NCBI RefSeq assembly: GCF_002924445.1
Contig: NZ_PIGG01000023.1
Location: 1 to 64,000 of the forward strand
DNA: 64,000 bases
DNA from: Minwuia thermotolerans
GTDB lineage: Bacteria > Pseudomonadota > Alphaproteobacteria > Minwuiales > Minwuiaceae
Reading direction: 5' to 3'
Below, piece after piece: positions 40,538 to 49,493 of the stretch. Position 1 is the first letter of the stretch. Every line of letters starts with the position of its first letter. The position numbers and the translations under genes are program-made. The notes beneath the pieces were generated by a model. It worked only from the letters and a program-made list of their open reading frames with translations, was not told where the DNA came from and did no database searches.

Positions 40538-40630
40538 TTGGTGTCGACGAGTTGGGAGGGAGTGCGTTTTTCCAGAAATCTCGTCTGTTGCAAAGATGGG
40601 ACGGATCGCGCCCGAACCAAGTGATCCGTG

Positions 40631-41119
40631 TCACAACGCCGCCCGGCGGACCGCGCCGGCCAGGCGCCGGTCCGGGTCGGCGCGCGCAGACAGCATGTCA
40701 CGCAGCCGCCGGGGCAGTATGGGGGCGTATTTCGGGCGAAAATACTCCAGCACCGAGGCGGCGGCGTAGGTCTTGCGCGCCGGATCGCCCGCCGCGGCAT
40801 CCGCCAGTGTCGCCACCACGGCGTCGACGTCGAAATAGCGGATCTCGCTGAGCTGGGTATCGATCAGGCCTTCGGCTTCCACGCTGCGGAACTGGAAGCG
40901 TTCCCTGCCCGCCCGGCGGGTGACGATGGCCGCCACCACCAGCAGCAGTTCCTGGGCCTCGTTCTGGGCCAGGCTGTCCGTCGAAAAGCTGAGCCGCACC
41001 AGTCCGTCGGACTCCGGATCGATCGTCCGCACCGTCATCGAAGGTTCCGGCGGCGTGGCCGCGCAGCCGACAGCCAGGGCCAGCGCCAACACCGCGCACA
41101 ACCCGCCGCGAAGGATCAC
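40631..41119 (-). CDS. Putative lipoprotein of unknown function
   Basis: 162 residues, GTG start overlapping the upstream stop (GTGA). The signal ends in a lipobox, LAVGCAA, so the Cys is probably lipidated. The middle segment LVRLSFSTDSLAQNEAQELL, followed by VVAAIVTRRAGRERFQF, recalls a common alphaproteobacterial group of small envelope lipoproteins of the CC0125/CC1285 style, but I would not name it. A Pro/Arg-rich C-terminus follows. It is the second gene of a two-gene unit with the hypothetical exported protein next to it. Confidence 0.72.
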   Translation of the reverse strand: MILRGGLCAVLALALAVGCAATPPEPSMTVRTIDPESDGLVRLSFSTDSLAQNEAQELLLVVAAIVTRRAGRERFQFRSVEAEGLIDTQLSEIRYFDVDAVVATLADAAAGDPARKTYAAASVLEYFRPKYAPILPRRLRDMLSARADPDRRLAGAVRRAAL

Positions 41120-41784
41120 GATTCCACCCCCGGGACGAAGGACAGCGCGGTTTCGAGGAACTGCAGCGTCAGGTCGCCGCCGAGCTGTTCACGAACCACG
41201 TCGATCGCCGCTTCCTCATCGCGCTCGACGGCGCTGATACGCGGCGCGTGGCCGTCGAAGTCGACGATCATGTTGCCGGCATAGTAGAGCCCGCCCGGCG
41301 CGAGCAGCAGCTTCGGCACGTCCGGATCCGCCATGGCCTGCGGCAGGGTATTGCGGAAAACGAGATGATCGGGCGGATAGAAATAGTCCGTCGTCGCCCG
41401 CCGGCCCTCGATCAGATTGCTGTTGGTGACCGTGATCGAGCGCAGCATGTAGATTCCGGCCGGCGCCTCGTAGGCGGCGTAGAGGGTCTGCCGGTCGCCG
41501 GCCGGACAGTCGGCCCTGTCGAGCGCCAGCGGATTGCAGTATTCGCGGCGCAGGATCAGCGGCGGACGGCTGTGGTCGACGGCGAGGCGGCGCATGTCGA
41601 TGGGCGCCCAGCGGAGTTCGATCGCGGGCACGTCGGAGAACAGGCTGTTGACGCCGGACGGATGGGACGTGCCCACACCGATGACCACGATCGCGCTGTC
41701 ATTCGGCGAACGCGCGCCTTCGCGAAAACCCGACGTGACCAGGGCCGCGCCGAGCAGAAGCGCCAGAAGTGCAAGCCTACGCAT
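41116..41784 (-). CDS. Uncharacterised exported protein
   Basis: 222 residues. A signal peptide (residues 1-20) is followed by a mostly beta-looking chain without recognised domain. Segments worth noting are VIGVGTSHPSGVNSLFSD, GIYMLRSITVTNSNLIEG and LLLAPGGLYYAGNMIVDFDG. A Cys pair (YCNPLALDRADCPAG) could form a disulphide in the periplasm. It is coupled to the lipoprotein gene downstream, so the two may act together in the envelope. Confidence 0.7.
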   Translation of the reverse strand: MRRLALLALLLGAALVTSGFREGARSPNDSAIVVIGVGTSHPSGVNSLFSDVPAIELRWAPIDMRRLAVDHSRPPLILRREYCNPLALDRADCPAGDRQTLYAAYEAPAGIYMLRSITVTNSNLIEGRRATTDYFYPPDHLVFRNTLPQAMADPDVPKLLLAPGGLYYAGNMIVDFDGHAPRISAVERDEEAAIDVVREQLGGDLTLQFLETALSFVPGVES

Positions 41785-41858
41785 CGGTCGCTACCTCCCG
41801 AAGGGTCAAGCGTAGACCCCGGCCCTGCCGGGAACAACGGCGCCGACCGCGGCGGCGG

Positions 41859-42287
41859 TCACAATTGCCTCAGCATCAGAGCCTGCGCCGCACGGATGAC
41901 GCGCCGGGTCTCGGGCCAGATCACCGCCTCCAGCGCGGCCTCCATCGGCATCCAGCACGCCGCCGCCGCGTCGTCGCCGGCGACCGGCTCGCCCGCCAGC
42001 CAGTCTCCCCACATGTCGACCAGGGTGTAGTGGTATTCGATCGCCCCGTCCGCGTCGCGGCCGATGCCGTCGACGACATCGACCAGGCCACGGATCCGGC
42101 AATGCACGGCGGTTTCCTCCATCACTTCCCGGGCGGCGGCTTCCGCGACGGTTTCGCCCCATTCCTGCCGGCCGCCGGGAATGGACCACTGGCCCTCTCG
42201 CGGCGGCTTGCCGCGACGGATGATCAGAACCTCATCGCCCCTGAAGATGACGGCGCCGATGCCGACGCCGGGCCGCCGTGTCGCCAT
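41859..42287 (-). CDS. NUDIX hydrolase
   Basis: 142 residues. The Nudix box GGRQEWGETVAEAAAREVMEE is complete (GX5EX7REUXEE). The start is ATG. The N-terminal VGIGAVIFRGDEVLIIRRGKPPREGQWSIPGG and the C-terminal domain fit the ADP-ribose pyrophosphatase/MutT-like group. Substrate may be a nucleoside diphosphate derivative; it cannot be fixed from sequence. Single gene between the exported-protein pair and the P450. Confidence 0.92.
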   Translation of the reverse strand: MATRRPGVGIGAVIFRGDEVLIIRRGKPPREGQWSIPGGRQEWGETVAEAAAREVMEETAVHCRIRGLVDVVDGIGRDADGAIEYHYTLVDMWGDWLAGEPVAGDDAAAACWMPMEAALEAVIWPETRRVIRAAQALMLRQL

Positions 42288-42396
42288 TCCGCGCCCTCCC
42301 CTGCGCTTACAGTGACATCATCGCTGCGGACTCGCCAAGGCCGCAGCACTCCGGTAGAGAACATCCATGGGCCGTCAGGGGAGGATCGCTCATACC

Positions 42397-43623
42397 ATGT
42401 CTGTCGACTTCAATCCGAACGCAGCCGAGACCATCGTCGACCCCTATCCGGGTCTGGCGCGGCTCCGCGCCGACGAACCGATGCACTGGAACCCGGTCAG
42501 CCGGGCCTGGTACCTGACCCGCTATGACGACGTGCGCGCGGGTTTCCGCGACAAGCGCCTGTCGGCGGACCGGATCCGGCCCTTCGTCGAGGCCCAGCGC
42601 GACGGACCGGACGGCGAGGAAATCGGTTTCCTGGGGGAGCACATCAGCCACTGGGCGGTGTTCAACGATCCGCCGCGCCACACGCACCTGCGCGGCCTGA
42701 TGAACAAGGCGTTCACGACCCGGCGCGTCGAAGTCCTGCGCGCGGGCGTCGCCGAGATCGTCGACGGTCTGATCGCCGACTGGGCGGATGGCGACGAAAT
42801 CGATTTCCATCACCGCTTCGCCTATCCCCTGCCCGCCACGGTCATCGCCCTGCTGCTGGGCGTGCCGCAGGAAGACGTTGACCACCTGAAACGCTGGTCC
42901 GACGCACTGGCGCAGTTCGTCCTCACCTCGAAGACCAATCCGGAGAAGTACCGCGTCGCGGCCGCGGCGCTGAAGGAGATGAACGCCTATTTCGGGGATT
43001 TCCTCGAACAGCGCCGCCGCGATCCGGGGGAGTTGGTCACGGACGGCCTGATCAGCGCTACCGACGAGGGCGACAGGCTGACCGCCGACGAATTGACGGC
43101 AAGCTGCATCCTGCTGCTGTTCGCCGGCCACGAGACGACGACGCAGCTTCTCGCCAACGGGCTTCACGCCCTGATCCGGCATCCCGACCAGATGGCCGAT
43201 TTCCGCGAGAACCGCCATGATGCGAAGTTCGTGAAGAACGCGGTGGAGGAACTGCTCCGTTTCGACGGGCCTTCGCTGACCAGCCCGCGGATCGTGGCGA
43301 AGGACTTCGAGCTTCACGGCCAGGTGGCGAAGGCGGGGCAGCGTCTGTGGCTCTGGAACGCCGCCGCCAACCGCGATCCGGCGGTCTTCGAGGACCCGGA
43401 ACGGCTCAATCTCAGACGTCCCAACGCCGACCGGCACGTCACCTTCGGTTTCGGCGTCCATTTCTGCATCGGCGCGCCGCTTGCGAAGCTGGAGGCGGAG
43501 GTCGCCTTCCCCATCCTGCTGGAGCGTTTCAGCCGGTTCGAACTGGTGAAGCCGGCGCAGGACTGGTCGGATTCCTACGTCTCGCGCGGCATGACCAGCC
43601 TGCCGGTCCGCGTCTACCGCTGA
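42397..43623 (+). CDS. Cytochrome P450
   Basis: 408 residues from ATG (MSVDFNPN), with GGGGAGGA about 12 nt upstream; an ATG ten codons earlier is an alternative. Soluble bacterial class I type. The I-helix motif AGHETT, the ExxR motif EELLR and the haem-ligand loop [10 protein letters not shown] are all intact. It needs ferredoxin and reductase partners, none of which are next to it. Substrate unknown. The 3' end overlaps the acr3 gene by 10 bp in convergent orientation. Confidence 0.95.
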   Translation: MSVDFNPNAAETIVDPYPGLARLRADEPMHWNPVSRAWYLTRYDDVRAGFRDKRLSADRIRPFVEAQRDGPDGEEIGFLGEHISHWAVFNDPPRHTHLRGLMNKAFTTRRVEVLRAGVAEIVDGLIADWADGDEIDFHHRFAYPLPATVIALLLGVPQEDVDHLKRWSDALAQFVLTSKTNPEKYRVAAAALKEMNAYFGDFLEQRRRDPGELVTDGLISATDEGDRLTADELTASCILLLFAGHETTTQLLANGLHALIRHPDQMADFRENRHDAKFVKNAVEELLRFDGPSLTSPRIVAKDFELHGQVAKAGQRLWLWNAAANRDPAVFEDPERLNLRRPNADRHVTFGFGVHFCIGAPLAKLEAEVAFPILLERFSRFELVKPAQDWSDSYVSRGMTSLPVRVYR

Positions 43624-44669
43624 GGACTGGTCCGCTCCGTCTCCGCCGACCGCGTGTCGAACCAGCCCCGGGTACGGTTGGCGAAGGCGACGAGCGACAG
43701 CATCACCGGCACTTCGACCAGCACGCCGACCACGGTGGCCAGCGCCGCGCCGGAGTTCAGGCCGTACAGGCTGATCGCCACGGCCACGGCAAGCTCGAAG
43801 AAATTCGACGTGCCGATCATGGCGCAGGGCGCGGCGACCCTGAACGGCACGCGCAGTCCCCAGGCCGCCGCGTAGGCGAGCGCGAAGATGCCGTAGGACT
43901 GGATCAGAAGCGGCACCGCAATCAGCGCGATGACAAGCGGCTGCGCCAGAATCACCTGTCCCTGGAAGCCGAACAGCAGCACGACGGTGGCGAGCAGGCC
44001 GATGACCGAGAACGGCTTGACCCGCGCCGTCAGTTCTCCAACTGCCTGTTCACCGCCGCGCCGGAGCAGATGGCGCCGTGTCAGCACGCCGGCGCCGAGC
44101 GGCACCACGACGTAGAGCGCGACCGAAAGCACCAGCGTATCCCACGGAACCGGGATGCCGGTGACGCCGAGCAGGAGCGCGACGATCGGCGCATAGGCGA
44201 ACACCATGATCACGTCGTTCACGCTGACCTGCACCAGGGTGTAGTTGGGGTCGCCGCGGGTGAGCTGGGACCAGACGAAGACCATCGCCGTGCAGGGCGC
44301 GGCGCCCAGCAGGATCAGTCCGGCGATGTAGGAATCGGCGTCGGCGGGTGGAATCAGGCCGGCGAAGACGTGCTTGAAGAAGATCACACCCAGGAAGGCC
44401 ATGGTGAACGGCTTGATCAGCCAGTTGACCACCAGGGTGATCAGCAGACCGCGCGGCTGTTCCGTGACGCGCGAAAGGCTGGCGAAATCCACCGCCACCA
44501 TCATCGGGTAGACCATCGCCCAGATCAGGACCGCGACGACGAGGTTCACATTGGCGTATTCGAGCGAGGCGAAGACGCTGAAGAGTCCCGGCGCGAGCTC
44601 GCCGAGCGCAATTCCCGCGATGATGCAGAGTCCGACCCAGAGGGTCAGGAAGCGTTCGAATATCGGCAC
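43614..44669 (-). CDS. acr3: Arsenite efflux transporter Acr3
   Basis: 351 residues, GTG start. Ten transmembrane helices. Conserved Acr3 features are the [18 protein letters not shown] segment, whose Cys is required for transport in characterised homologues, and [19 protein letters not shown]. It extrudes arsenite with the proton motive force. It lies directly downstream of the ArsR-ArsC fusion (42 bp), so arsenate is reduced and exported by one transcript. No arsenite-activated ATPase ArsA or chaperone ArsD is present. Confidence 0.95.
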   Translation of the reverse strand: MPIFERFLTLWVGLCIIAGIALGELAPGLFSVFASLEYANVNLVVAVLIWAMVYPMMVAVDFASLSRVTEQPRGLLITLVVNWLIKPFTMAFLGVIFFKHVFAGLIPPADADSYIAGLILLGAAPCTAMVFVWSQLTRGDPNYTLVQVSVNDVIMVFAYAPIVALLLGVTGIPVPWDTLVLSVALYVVVPLGAGVLTRRHLLRRGGEQAVGELTARVKPFSVIGLLATVVLLFGFQGQVILAQPLVIALIAVPLLIQSYGIFALAYAAAWGLRVPFRVAAPCAMIGTSNFFELAVAVAISLYGLNSGAALATVVGVLVEVPVMLSLVAFANRTRGWFDTRSAETERTSPQR

Positions 44670-44711
44670 AAGCCTACTCCCGATTGGTGACCACGCGTTT
44701 CCGAACGTCGT

Positions 44712-45563
44712 TCAGGTCGTGACGGACGCCGGCCGGCCTATTTCGTCCAGACGCTCTTTCAGGGCAATGCGGCCGAGCGACTTGAGCGGGAGGTTCACGA
44801 AAATCGATATGCGGTTGTTCATCATCCGGTAGGCGTCGGCGAAGGCCTGGCGCTTGACGGCCTCGGTGCCCTCGACGGCGGCCGGATCCGGAATGCCCCA
44901 ATGCGCGCTCATCGGCTGGCCGGGCCAGATCGGGCAGGTCTCGGCGGCGGCGTTGTCACATACGGTGAAAACGAAGTCCAGCCGCGGCGCCTCGGGGCCC
45001 GCGAACTCTTCCCAGCTCTTGGATCGGAACCTGGTCACGTCATGGTTGAGGTTGCGCAGCAGTTCCAGGGCGTAGGGGTGCACCTCGCCCTTCGGCTGGC
45101 TGCCGGCCGACCAGGCGTTGAACCGGCCAGCGCCCTCGCGCGAAAGAATGGCCTCGGCGATGATGCTCCGAGCCGAATTGCCGGTACAAAGAAACAGCAC
45201 GTTCAATTTGTTCTCGGTCATGTTTCCCTCTCCCTCTTCAAGGGGCGCGGACAGGCCGCCGACCGAACAGAGTTCGGGCCTTCCGCCACAACAGTCCTCG
45301 GCCAGGAAGCCGATCAAGGCCCTGACCGCCGACGGATTCACCGCGTAGTGGATACGCCGTCCACTCCGGACCGACGACACCAATCCTGCGCCCTCGAGCT
45401 GTGCCAGGTGAAACGACAGCCCCGACGGCGCGACGGACAGGACCGCGCTCAGTTCGCCTGCCGTCAGTCCGTCCGGCGCTTCCCGCACCAGCCGGCGGAA
45501 TATCCGCAGCCGCTGATAGTGTCCGAGGGCCTGGAACGCACCTGTCGCGATACTCGTTTCCAT
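44712..45563 (-). CDS. ArsR repressor fused to thioredoxin-type arsenate reductase ArsC
   Basis: 283 residues. Residues 1-102 form an ArsR winged helix with the DNA-recognition segment SVAPSGLSFHLAQLEGAGL and a Cys cluster, Cys91, Cys92 and Cys99, placed like the arsenite site of Acidithiobacillus-type ArsR. Residues 115-283 form LMW-phosphatase-type ArsC with the catalytic CTGNSARS (Cys126, Arg132) and the resolving pair Cys202 and Cys210 in VCDNAAAETCP. The linker codons hold GAGGGAGAGGGAAAC directly before Met115, an apparent ribosome site, so a separate ArsC may also be made from 45221. Confidence 0.92.
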   Translation of the reverse strand: METSIATGAFQALGHYQRLRIFRRLVREAPDGLTAGELSAVLSVAPSGLSFHLAQLEGAGLVSSVRSGRRIHYAVNPSAVRALIGFLAEDCCGGRPELCSVGGLSAPLEEGEGNMTENKLNVLFLCTGNSARSIIAEAILSREGAGRFNAWSAGSQPKGEVHPYALELLRNLNHDVTRFRSKSWEEFAGPEAPRLDFVFTVCDNAAAETCPIWPGQPMSAHWGIPDPAAVEGTEAVKRQAFADAYRMMNNRISIFVNLPLKSLGRIALKERLDEIGRPASVTT

Positions 45564-45569
45564 ATTTCA

Positions 45570-45588
45570 TGGATATTTGAATTATCCA
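45570..45588 (-). promoter_or_regulatory. Candidate ArsR operator
   Basis: Perfect 6-bp inverted arms TGGATA and TATCCA separated by 7 nt (TTTGAAT) lie 7-25 nt upstream of the arsR-arsC ATG, in an unusually AT-rich patch (45560-45590). The site would overlap transcription start or translation initiation, as expected for repression. Confidence 0.5.
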
Positions 45589-45722
45589 GTTCCGACAAGC
45601 GGGAATCGCGGCCGATGGCGCGAGGCCGCGTTCTTTGCGAAGGTCGGAGGCTCCGCGCAGCGATTCCCTGAAGCCCGCTTTCCCGAGGCCGTCGACATGT
45701 TCCGCATCAACGCCTGCGTCAG

Positions 45723-46640
45723 ATGACCGACTGGATCGCCATCGGCGAGGCGGTGCTGCCGATCTTCGGGCTTGTGGCGCTCGGCGCGGTGCTGAAGCGG
45801 TTGCCGCTGCTCGACGACAAGGGCTGGGCGGCGATCGACCGGATCGTCTACTGGGTGCTGTTTCCCGCGCTGCTCTTCGGCGCCGTGTCCCGGGCGGATT
45901 TCGGCAGTCTCGACCCCGGACCGATGGCTCTCGGCATGATCGCGACCGTGCTGCTGGTGACCTTTCTGGCCTTCCTGTTCGCCCGCCGGCAGGGCGCCAG
46001 CCGGGCGGCGCGGGCGTCACTCGTGATGGGCTCGATCCGCTTCAACACCTTTCTCGGCGTCGCCATCGCCGAGCAGTTTCTGGGGGAAACCGGCCTGGCG
46101 CTTACGGCGATCTGCATCGCGGTCATGGTGCCGACCGTGAACGTGATCAGCATCTGGGCGTTGCAGCGGGGGACGCCCGGCGGCGGCATGGGCCGGACCC
46201 TCGGTGCGCTTCTGACCAATCCGCTGATCATCGCCTGCCTGCTGGGGGCCGTGGTCAACCTCACTGGGGGCGAACCCGAACCGGTGCTGATGACGGCGAT
46301 CGGCATTCTGGGCGACGGCGCCCTGCCCCTGGGCCTCATCGCCGTCGGCGCTGGCCTTGCCTTCGAGACGTTGCGCCGGGAATCTGCTCTCCTGGGAGCT
46401 GGCGTCGTGCTGAAGATGCTCGTCCAGCCCGCGATCGGTTTCGGCCTGCTGCGGGCCGCCGGTCTCGAGGGTCCGGAACTGCTGATCGCCGTGATGTGGC
46501 TGGCCCTGCCGGCGGCGCCGTCGTCCTATGTGATGGCCCGGTCACTGGGCGGAGACGCGCCGCTGATGGCGACGCTCCTGACCATCCAGCTGGTTCTGTC
46601 GGCGGCCAGCCTGCCGATCCTGATCGGCCTGCTGGGCTAG
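45723..46640 (+). CDS. AEC family transporter (auxin efflux carrier type)
   Basis: 305 residues, ten hydrophobic helices in two halves. GAVLKRLPLLDDKGWAAIDRIVYWVLFPALLF is the conserved N-terminal helix-loop of the family, and SIRFNTFLGVAIA and LTNPLIIACLLG also fit. Bacterial members export or import malonate and other organic acids; the substrate here is unknown. It is divergent from the arsenic operon with 159 bp between starts. The ribosome site is weak. Confidence 0.88.
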   Translation: MTDWIAIGEAVLPIFGLVALGAVLKRLPLLDDKGWAAIDRIVYWVLFPALLFGAVSRADFGSLDPGPMALGMIATVLLVTFLAFLFARRQGASRAARASLVMGSIRFNTFLGVAIAEQFLGETGLALTAICIAVMVPTVNVISIWALQRGTPGGGMGRTLGALLTNPLIIACLLGAVVNLTGGEPEPVLMTAIGILGDGALPLGLIAVGAGLAFETLRRESALLGAGVVLKMLVQPAIGFGLLRAAGLEGPELLIAVMWLALPAAPSSYVMARSLGGDAPLMATLLTIQLVLSAASLPILIGLLG

Positions 46641-46751
46641 CGCCGTCGGGAAGTTTGATCCCCGTCACCGGGGCGGACAATCCGACGCTTCCGGAACCGA
46701 AGGCAAGCCGCTAGTGTGCGTATGCGAAGGGGGTAACGGGCTGCGGACGTC

Positions 46752-47507
46752 ATGAGTATCTGGGGGAAGTTGATCGGCGGCGGACTGGGGTTCGCCTTCG
46801 GGGGTCCGATCGGGGCGCTGCTCGGCGGCGTCGCCGGCCACGCGGTCGACCGTATCCGCGAGACCGAGGAAGAGCAGGGCCAGGAGGCGCTGGAAGACGG
46901 CCGCCCCGCCGCGACCAAACAGATCGCATTCACCATCGGCGTGATCGTACTGGGCGCCAAGATGGCAAAGGCCGACGGGGTCGTGACCTCCGACGAGGTC
47001 GCAGCCTTTCGGGAGGTCTTCCAGGTGCCGCCCGACGAGTTGAAGAACGTCGCGCGCGTATTCAACCAGGCCAAGCAGGACGCCACCGGCTATGAGCCCT
47101 ACGCCCGCCAGATCGCCGGCATGTTCAAGGAAGATCCGGAGGTTCTGGAGGATCTGCTGGCCGGCCTGATGCACATCGCGCGGGCGGACAACGTGATCCA
47201 CCCGAACGAAGTGGCCTTCCTGAAATCCGTCGCCGAGATCTTCGGCATCAGCGCCGGCGACTACCGCCGCCTGCACGCCACCTATCTCGGGCCCGATGGC
47301 GAGGATCCCTACGCCGTGCTCGGCATTTCGGACGACGCCACGGACAGCGAGGTCAAGGCCGCCTATCGCAAGCTGATAAAGACAAATCATCCGGACCGCG
47401 CCATCGCACAGGGTATGCCGGAAGAGTTCGTTGCCGTGGCCAACGAGAAGCTGGCCCGGATCAACGAGGCCTATGACCGGATTTCGAAGGAACGGGGCCT
47501 GGGCTGA
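46752..47507 (+). CDS. TerB-DnaJ cochaperone (DjlA-like)
   Basis: 251 residues. The N-terminus is a Gly-rich membrane-associated helix (GGGLGFAFGGPIGALLGG), followed by a TerB-like domain (about 50-175, IGVIVLGAKMAKADGVVTSDEVAAF) and a C-terminal J domain with the HPD motif in TNHPDRA. This matches DjlA, which recruits DnaK to the inner membrane. E. coli DjlA is of similar length. The amidase gene follows after 17 bp and could be cotranscribed. Confidence 0.9.
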   Translation: MSIWGKLIGGGLGFAFGGPIGALLGGVAGHAVDRIRETEEEQGQEALEDGRPAATKQIAFTIGVIVLGAKMAKADGVVTSDEVAAFREVFQVPPDELKNVARVFNQAKQDATGYEPYARQIAGMFKEDPEVLEDLLAGLMHIARADNVIHPNEVAFLKSVAEIFGISAGDYRRLHATYLGPDGEDPYAVLGISDDATDSEVKAAYRKLIKTNHPDRAIAQGMPEEFVAVANEKLARINEAYDRISKERGLG

Positions 47508-47524
47508 CGTCCCCGGACCGCGTC

Positions 47525-48211
47525 ATGGAAGTGTGTCTCTCCCCCAATCACGACGACCGCCGCGGCCGCGCGGTCGACATGATCCTCATTCACTATACAG
47601 GGATGAGATCGGCCGGGGAGTCGCTGGCCAGGCTCTGCGACCCGGCGGCGAAGGTCTCCGCGCATTATCTGATCGATGAACAGGGTGTTGTCAGCCGGCT
47701 CGTTGCCGAGGACCGGCGCGCCTGGCATGCCGGCGTGGCCTGGTGGGACGGGGAAAGCGACATCAACGCCTGCTCGATCGGCATCGAACTGCAGAATCCC
47801 GGCCATGAATTCGGCTATCGGGCCTTTCCCGAACAGCAGATCGCCGCGCTGATCGCCCTGGCGGCGGATATCGCCGCGCGCCAGGAGGTGCCGGCAACGC
47901 GGATCCTGGGTCATTCGGACGTCGCGCCGACACGCAAGACCGATCCCGGAGAGCTGTTTCCCTGGGAGCGGCTGGCGGAAGCGGGGCTGGGAGCTTGGCT
48001 CGAGGCCTGGGACCCCGCGCATGCGGTCGATCCGGACGAGGTGCGGCCGGCGTTGGCCCGGATCGGCTATGGCTGGCTGACGGGCCCGGACGCCGACACC
48101 GCGGCGGTCATCCGCGCCTTTCAGCGTCACTGGCTGCCGGAGCGGGTCAGCGGCGAGGCGGATGCCGATACGCTTCTTCGCATCGGCAACATCGCCCGCC
48201 ACATGACGTGA
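47525..48211 (+). CDS. N-acetylmuramoyl-L-alanine amidase, Amidase_2 (AmiD/AmpD) type
   Basis: 228 residues. Zinc ligands are expected in MILIHYTGM (His) and LGHSDVAPTRKTDPG (His, Asp); the catalytic Glu is likely in CSIGIELQNPGHE. A C-terminal peptidoglycan-binding-like domain (EVRPALARIGYGWLTGPDADT...AVIRAFQRHWLPE) is present. No signal peptide is visible, which fits a cytoplasmic AmpD-like role in anhydro-muropeptide recycling or an unrecognised export route. It follows the djlA-like gene in the same direction. Confidence 0.93.
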   Translation: MEVCLSPNHDDRRGRAVDMILIHYTGMRSAGESLARLCDPAAKVSAHYLIDEQGVVSRLVAEDRRAWHAGVAWWDGESDINACSIGIELQNPGHEFGYRAFPEQQIAALIALAADIAARQEVPATRILGHSDVAPTRKTDPGELFPWERLAEAGLGAWLEAWDPAHAVDPDEVRPALARIGYGWLTGPDADTAAVIRAFQRHWLPERVSGEADADTLLRIGNIARHMT

Positions 48212-48218
48212 ACTGACG

Positions 48219-48410
48219 TCAGGAAAAAATGCGGCCGACGGACTGCCGGAAACGCCGCAGGCCCGCCAGGGTGATCCGCGCACGCTCGGCACGGCCGCGC
48301 TGCAGATAGACGTCGATATTCCGCATGGCGTCGTCGACGATCGCCGCACTCTCCTGCGGGCTGCGGTTCAGGTCATTGATCTGATTGACATCGATTGAAC
48401 GATATTCCAC
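48219..48410 (-). CDS. 63-residue hypothetical protein divergent from a LysR regulator
   Basis: GTG start with AAGGAG about 7 nt upstream. The sequence VEYRSIDVNQINDLNRSPQE, continuing as ESAAIVDDAMRNIDVYLQ, then basic (RGRAERARITLAGLRRFRQS) and ends RIFS. Predicted all-helical, cytoplasmic and without Cys. No family recognised. It is read away from the LysR gene and would be a natural target of that regulator. It is preferred over the long spurious frames here because of its ribosome site and its codon-use contrast. Confidence 0.6.
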   Translation of the reverse strand: MEYRSIDVNQINDLNRSPQESAAIVDDAMRNIDVYLQRGRAERARITLAGLRRFRQSVGRIFS

Positions 48411-48543
48411 GGCTCTTCTCCTTCTCGGTAGGGCGGGAGCGCCACTGCAGTTCCCGCCTTGCATCTGTTGAAGCCGAATATGGTTCGCTGGCGGGGCGTT
48501 GACAAAGGACCTTTTCTCACCAGATTGATGAACTGAATTCATC

Positions 48544-48561
48544 TTGCATTGCATGTTGCAA
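48544..48561 (+). promoter_or_regulatory. Candidate LysR-type operator
   Basis: TTGCA-N8-TGCAA is an interrupted dyad containing the T-N11-A core of LysR-family sites, in a locally AT-rich stretch (48525-48565) between the 63-residue gene and the LysR gene. It ends 17 nt before the LysR start, so autoregulation is plausible. Confidence 0.45.
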
Positions 48562-48578
48562 TTGCGAAGGAGACAGAA

Positions 48579-49493
48579 GTGCCCCGGCGGCTGCCACCCC
48601 TGAACGCATTGCGCGCCTTCGAAGCGGCGGCCCGGCACCTCAGCTTCGCCCGCGCGGCCGACGAGCTCCATCTCACGCCATCGGCGATCAGCCATCAGAT
48701 CAAGTCCCTGGAGGACCAGGTGAGGGTGAAGCTGTTTCAGCGATCCGGGCGGAAGGTGACGTTGACCGACGCGGGCGCCCGCTATTACCCGGCGCTGCGC
48801 CAGGCCTTCGACCGGATGAACGAGGCGACGGAGGAACTGAAACAGTCCGACGTGCTGGGGTCGCTTACCATCAACGTGCTGCCGACCTTCGCCATCCGCT
48901 GGCTGGTGCCGCAGTTGAGTGACTTTCAGCGCCGGCACCCCGAAATCGAGGTCCGAATCACCACCAATGTCGAGACGATCGACTTCAACCGCTCCGAAGC
49001 AGATGCAGCGGTGCGCTTCGGATCCGACAACTGGCCCGGTCTGACGGCGCGGCTGCTGATGACGGAGGAGATCGTGCCCGTCTGCAGTCCGAAGCTGCTG
49101 GAAAAAGGTCCCCCGCTGAGGACCCCCGCCGATCTGAAGCACTACCAGTTGCTGCACGACGTCAACCGCCCCGACACCTGGCGGCGCTGGCTGCTGGCCG
49201 TCGGCGAGACCTCGATCGACCCCGACCGGGGACTCAAGCTGGAAACGACGAACCTCGCCGTTCAGGGCGCCATTCAGGGCCTGGGCATCGTGCCCGCCAA
49301 CCCGTCGCTGGTGAAACCGGAGCTGGAGGCGGGCACGCTGATCGAGCCCTTCGCCTATCATCTGCCGGTCGAGAACGGCTACTACCTCGTCTATCCCACG
49401 GGCCGCGAACAGCGGCCGCGGCTGAAGGCCTTCGAGGACTGGCTGATCGAGATGGCGCAGCGTTTCAACACCGAGGTCATCTCCCGGATTTGA
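48579..49493 (+). CDS. LysR family regulator, GcvA-like
   Basis: 304 residues from a GTG with AAGGAG 6 nt upstream; an upstream TTG ten codons earlier is less likely. The helix-turn-helix is at the N-terminus (LNALRAFEAAARHLSFARAADELHLTPSAISHQIKSLE), and the effector domain ends in a GcvA-like pattern (DFNRSEADAAVRFGSDNWPGL, and NLAVQGAIQGLGIVPAN). Close in style to GcvA and AmpR-like regulators, target unknown. The TGA stop overlaps the -35 of the rnpB promoter. Confidence 0.93.
   Translation: MPRRLPPLNALRAFEAAARHLSFARAADELHLTPSAISHQIKSLEDQVRVKLFQRSGRKVTLTDAGARYYPALRQAFDRMNEATEELKQSDVLGSLTINVLPTFAIRWLVPQLSDFQRRHPEIEVRITTNVETIDFNRSEADAAVRFGSDNWPGLTARLLMTEEIVPVCSPKLLEKGPPLRTPADLKHYQLLHDVNRPDTWRRWLLAVGETSIDPDRGLKLETTNLAVQGAIQGLGIVPANPSLVKPELEAGTLIEPFAYHLPVENGYYLVYPTGREQRPRLKAFEDWLIEMAQRFNTEVISRI

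Noticed and set aside
43614-45722. Arsenic genes as a recent mobile acquisition
   Set aside because: GC content and codon use are like the neighbours, and there is no mobile element nearby. Only the operator patch is AT-rich.
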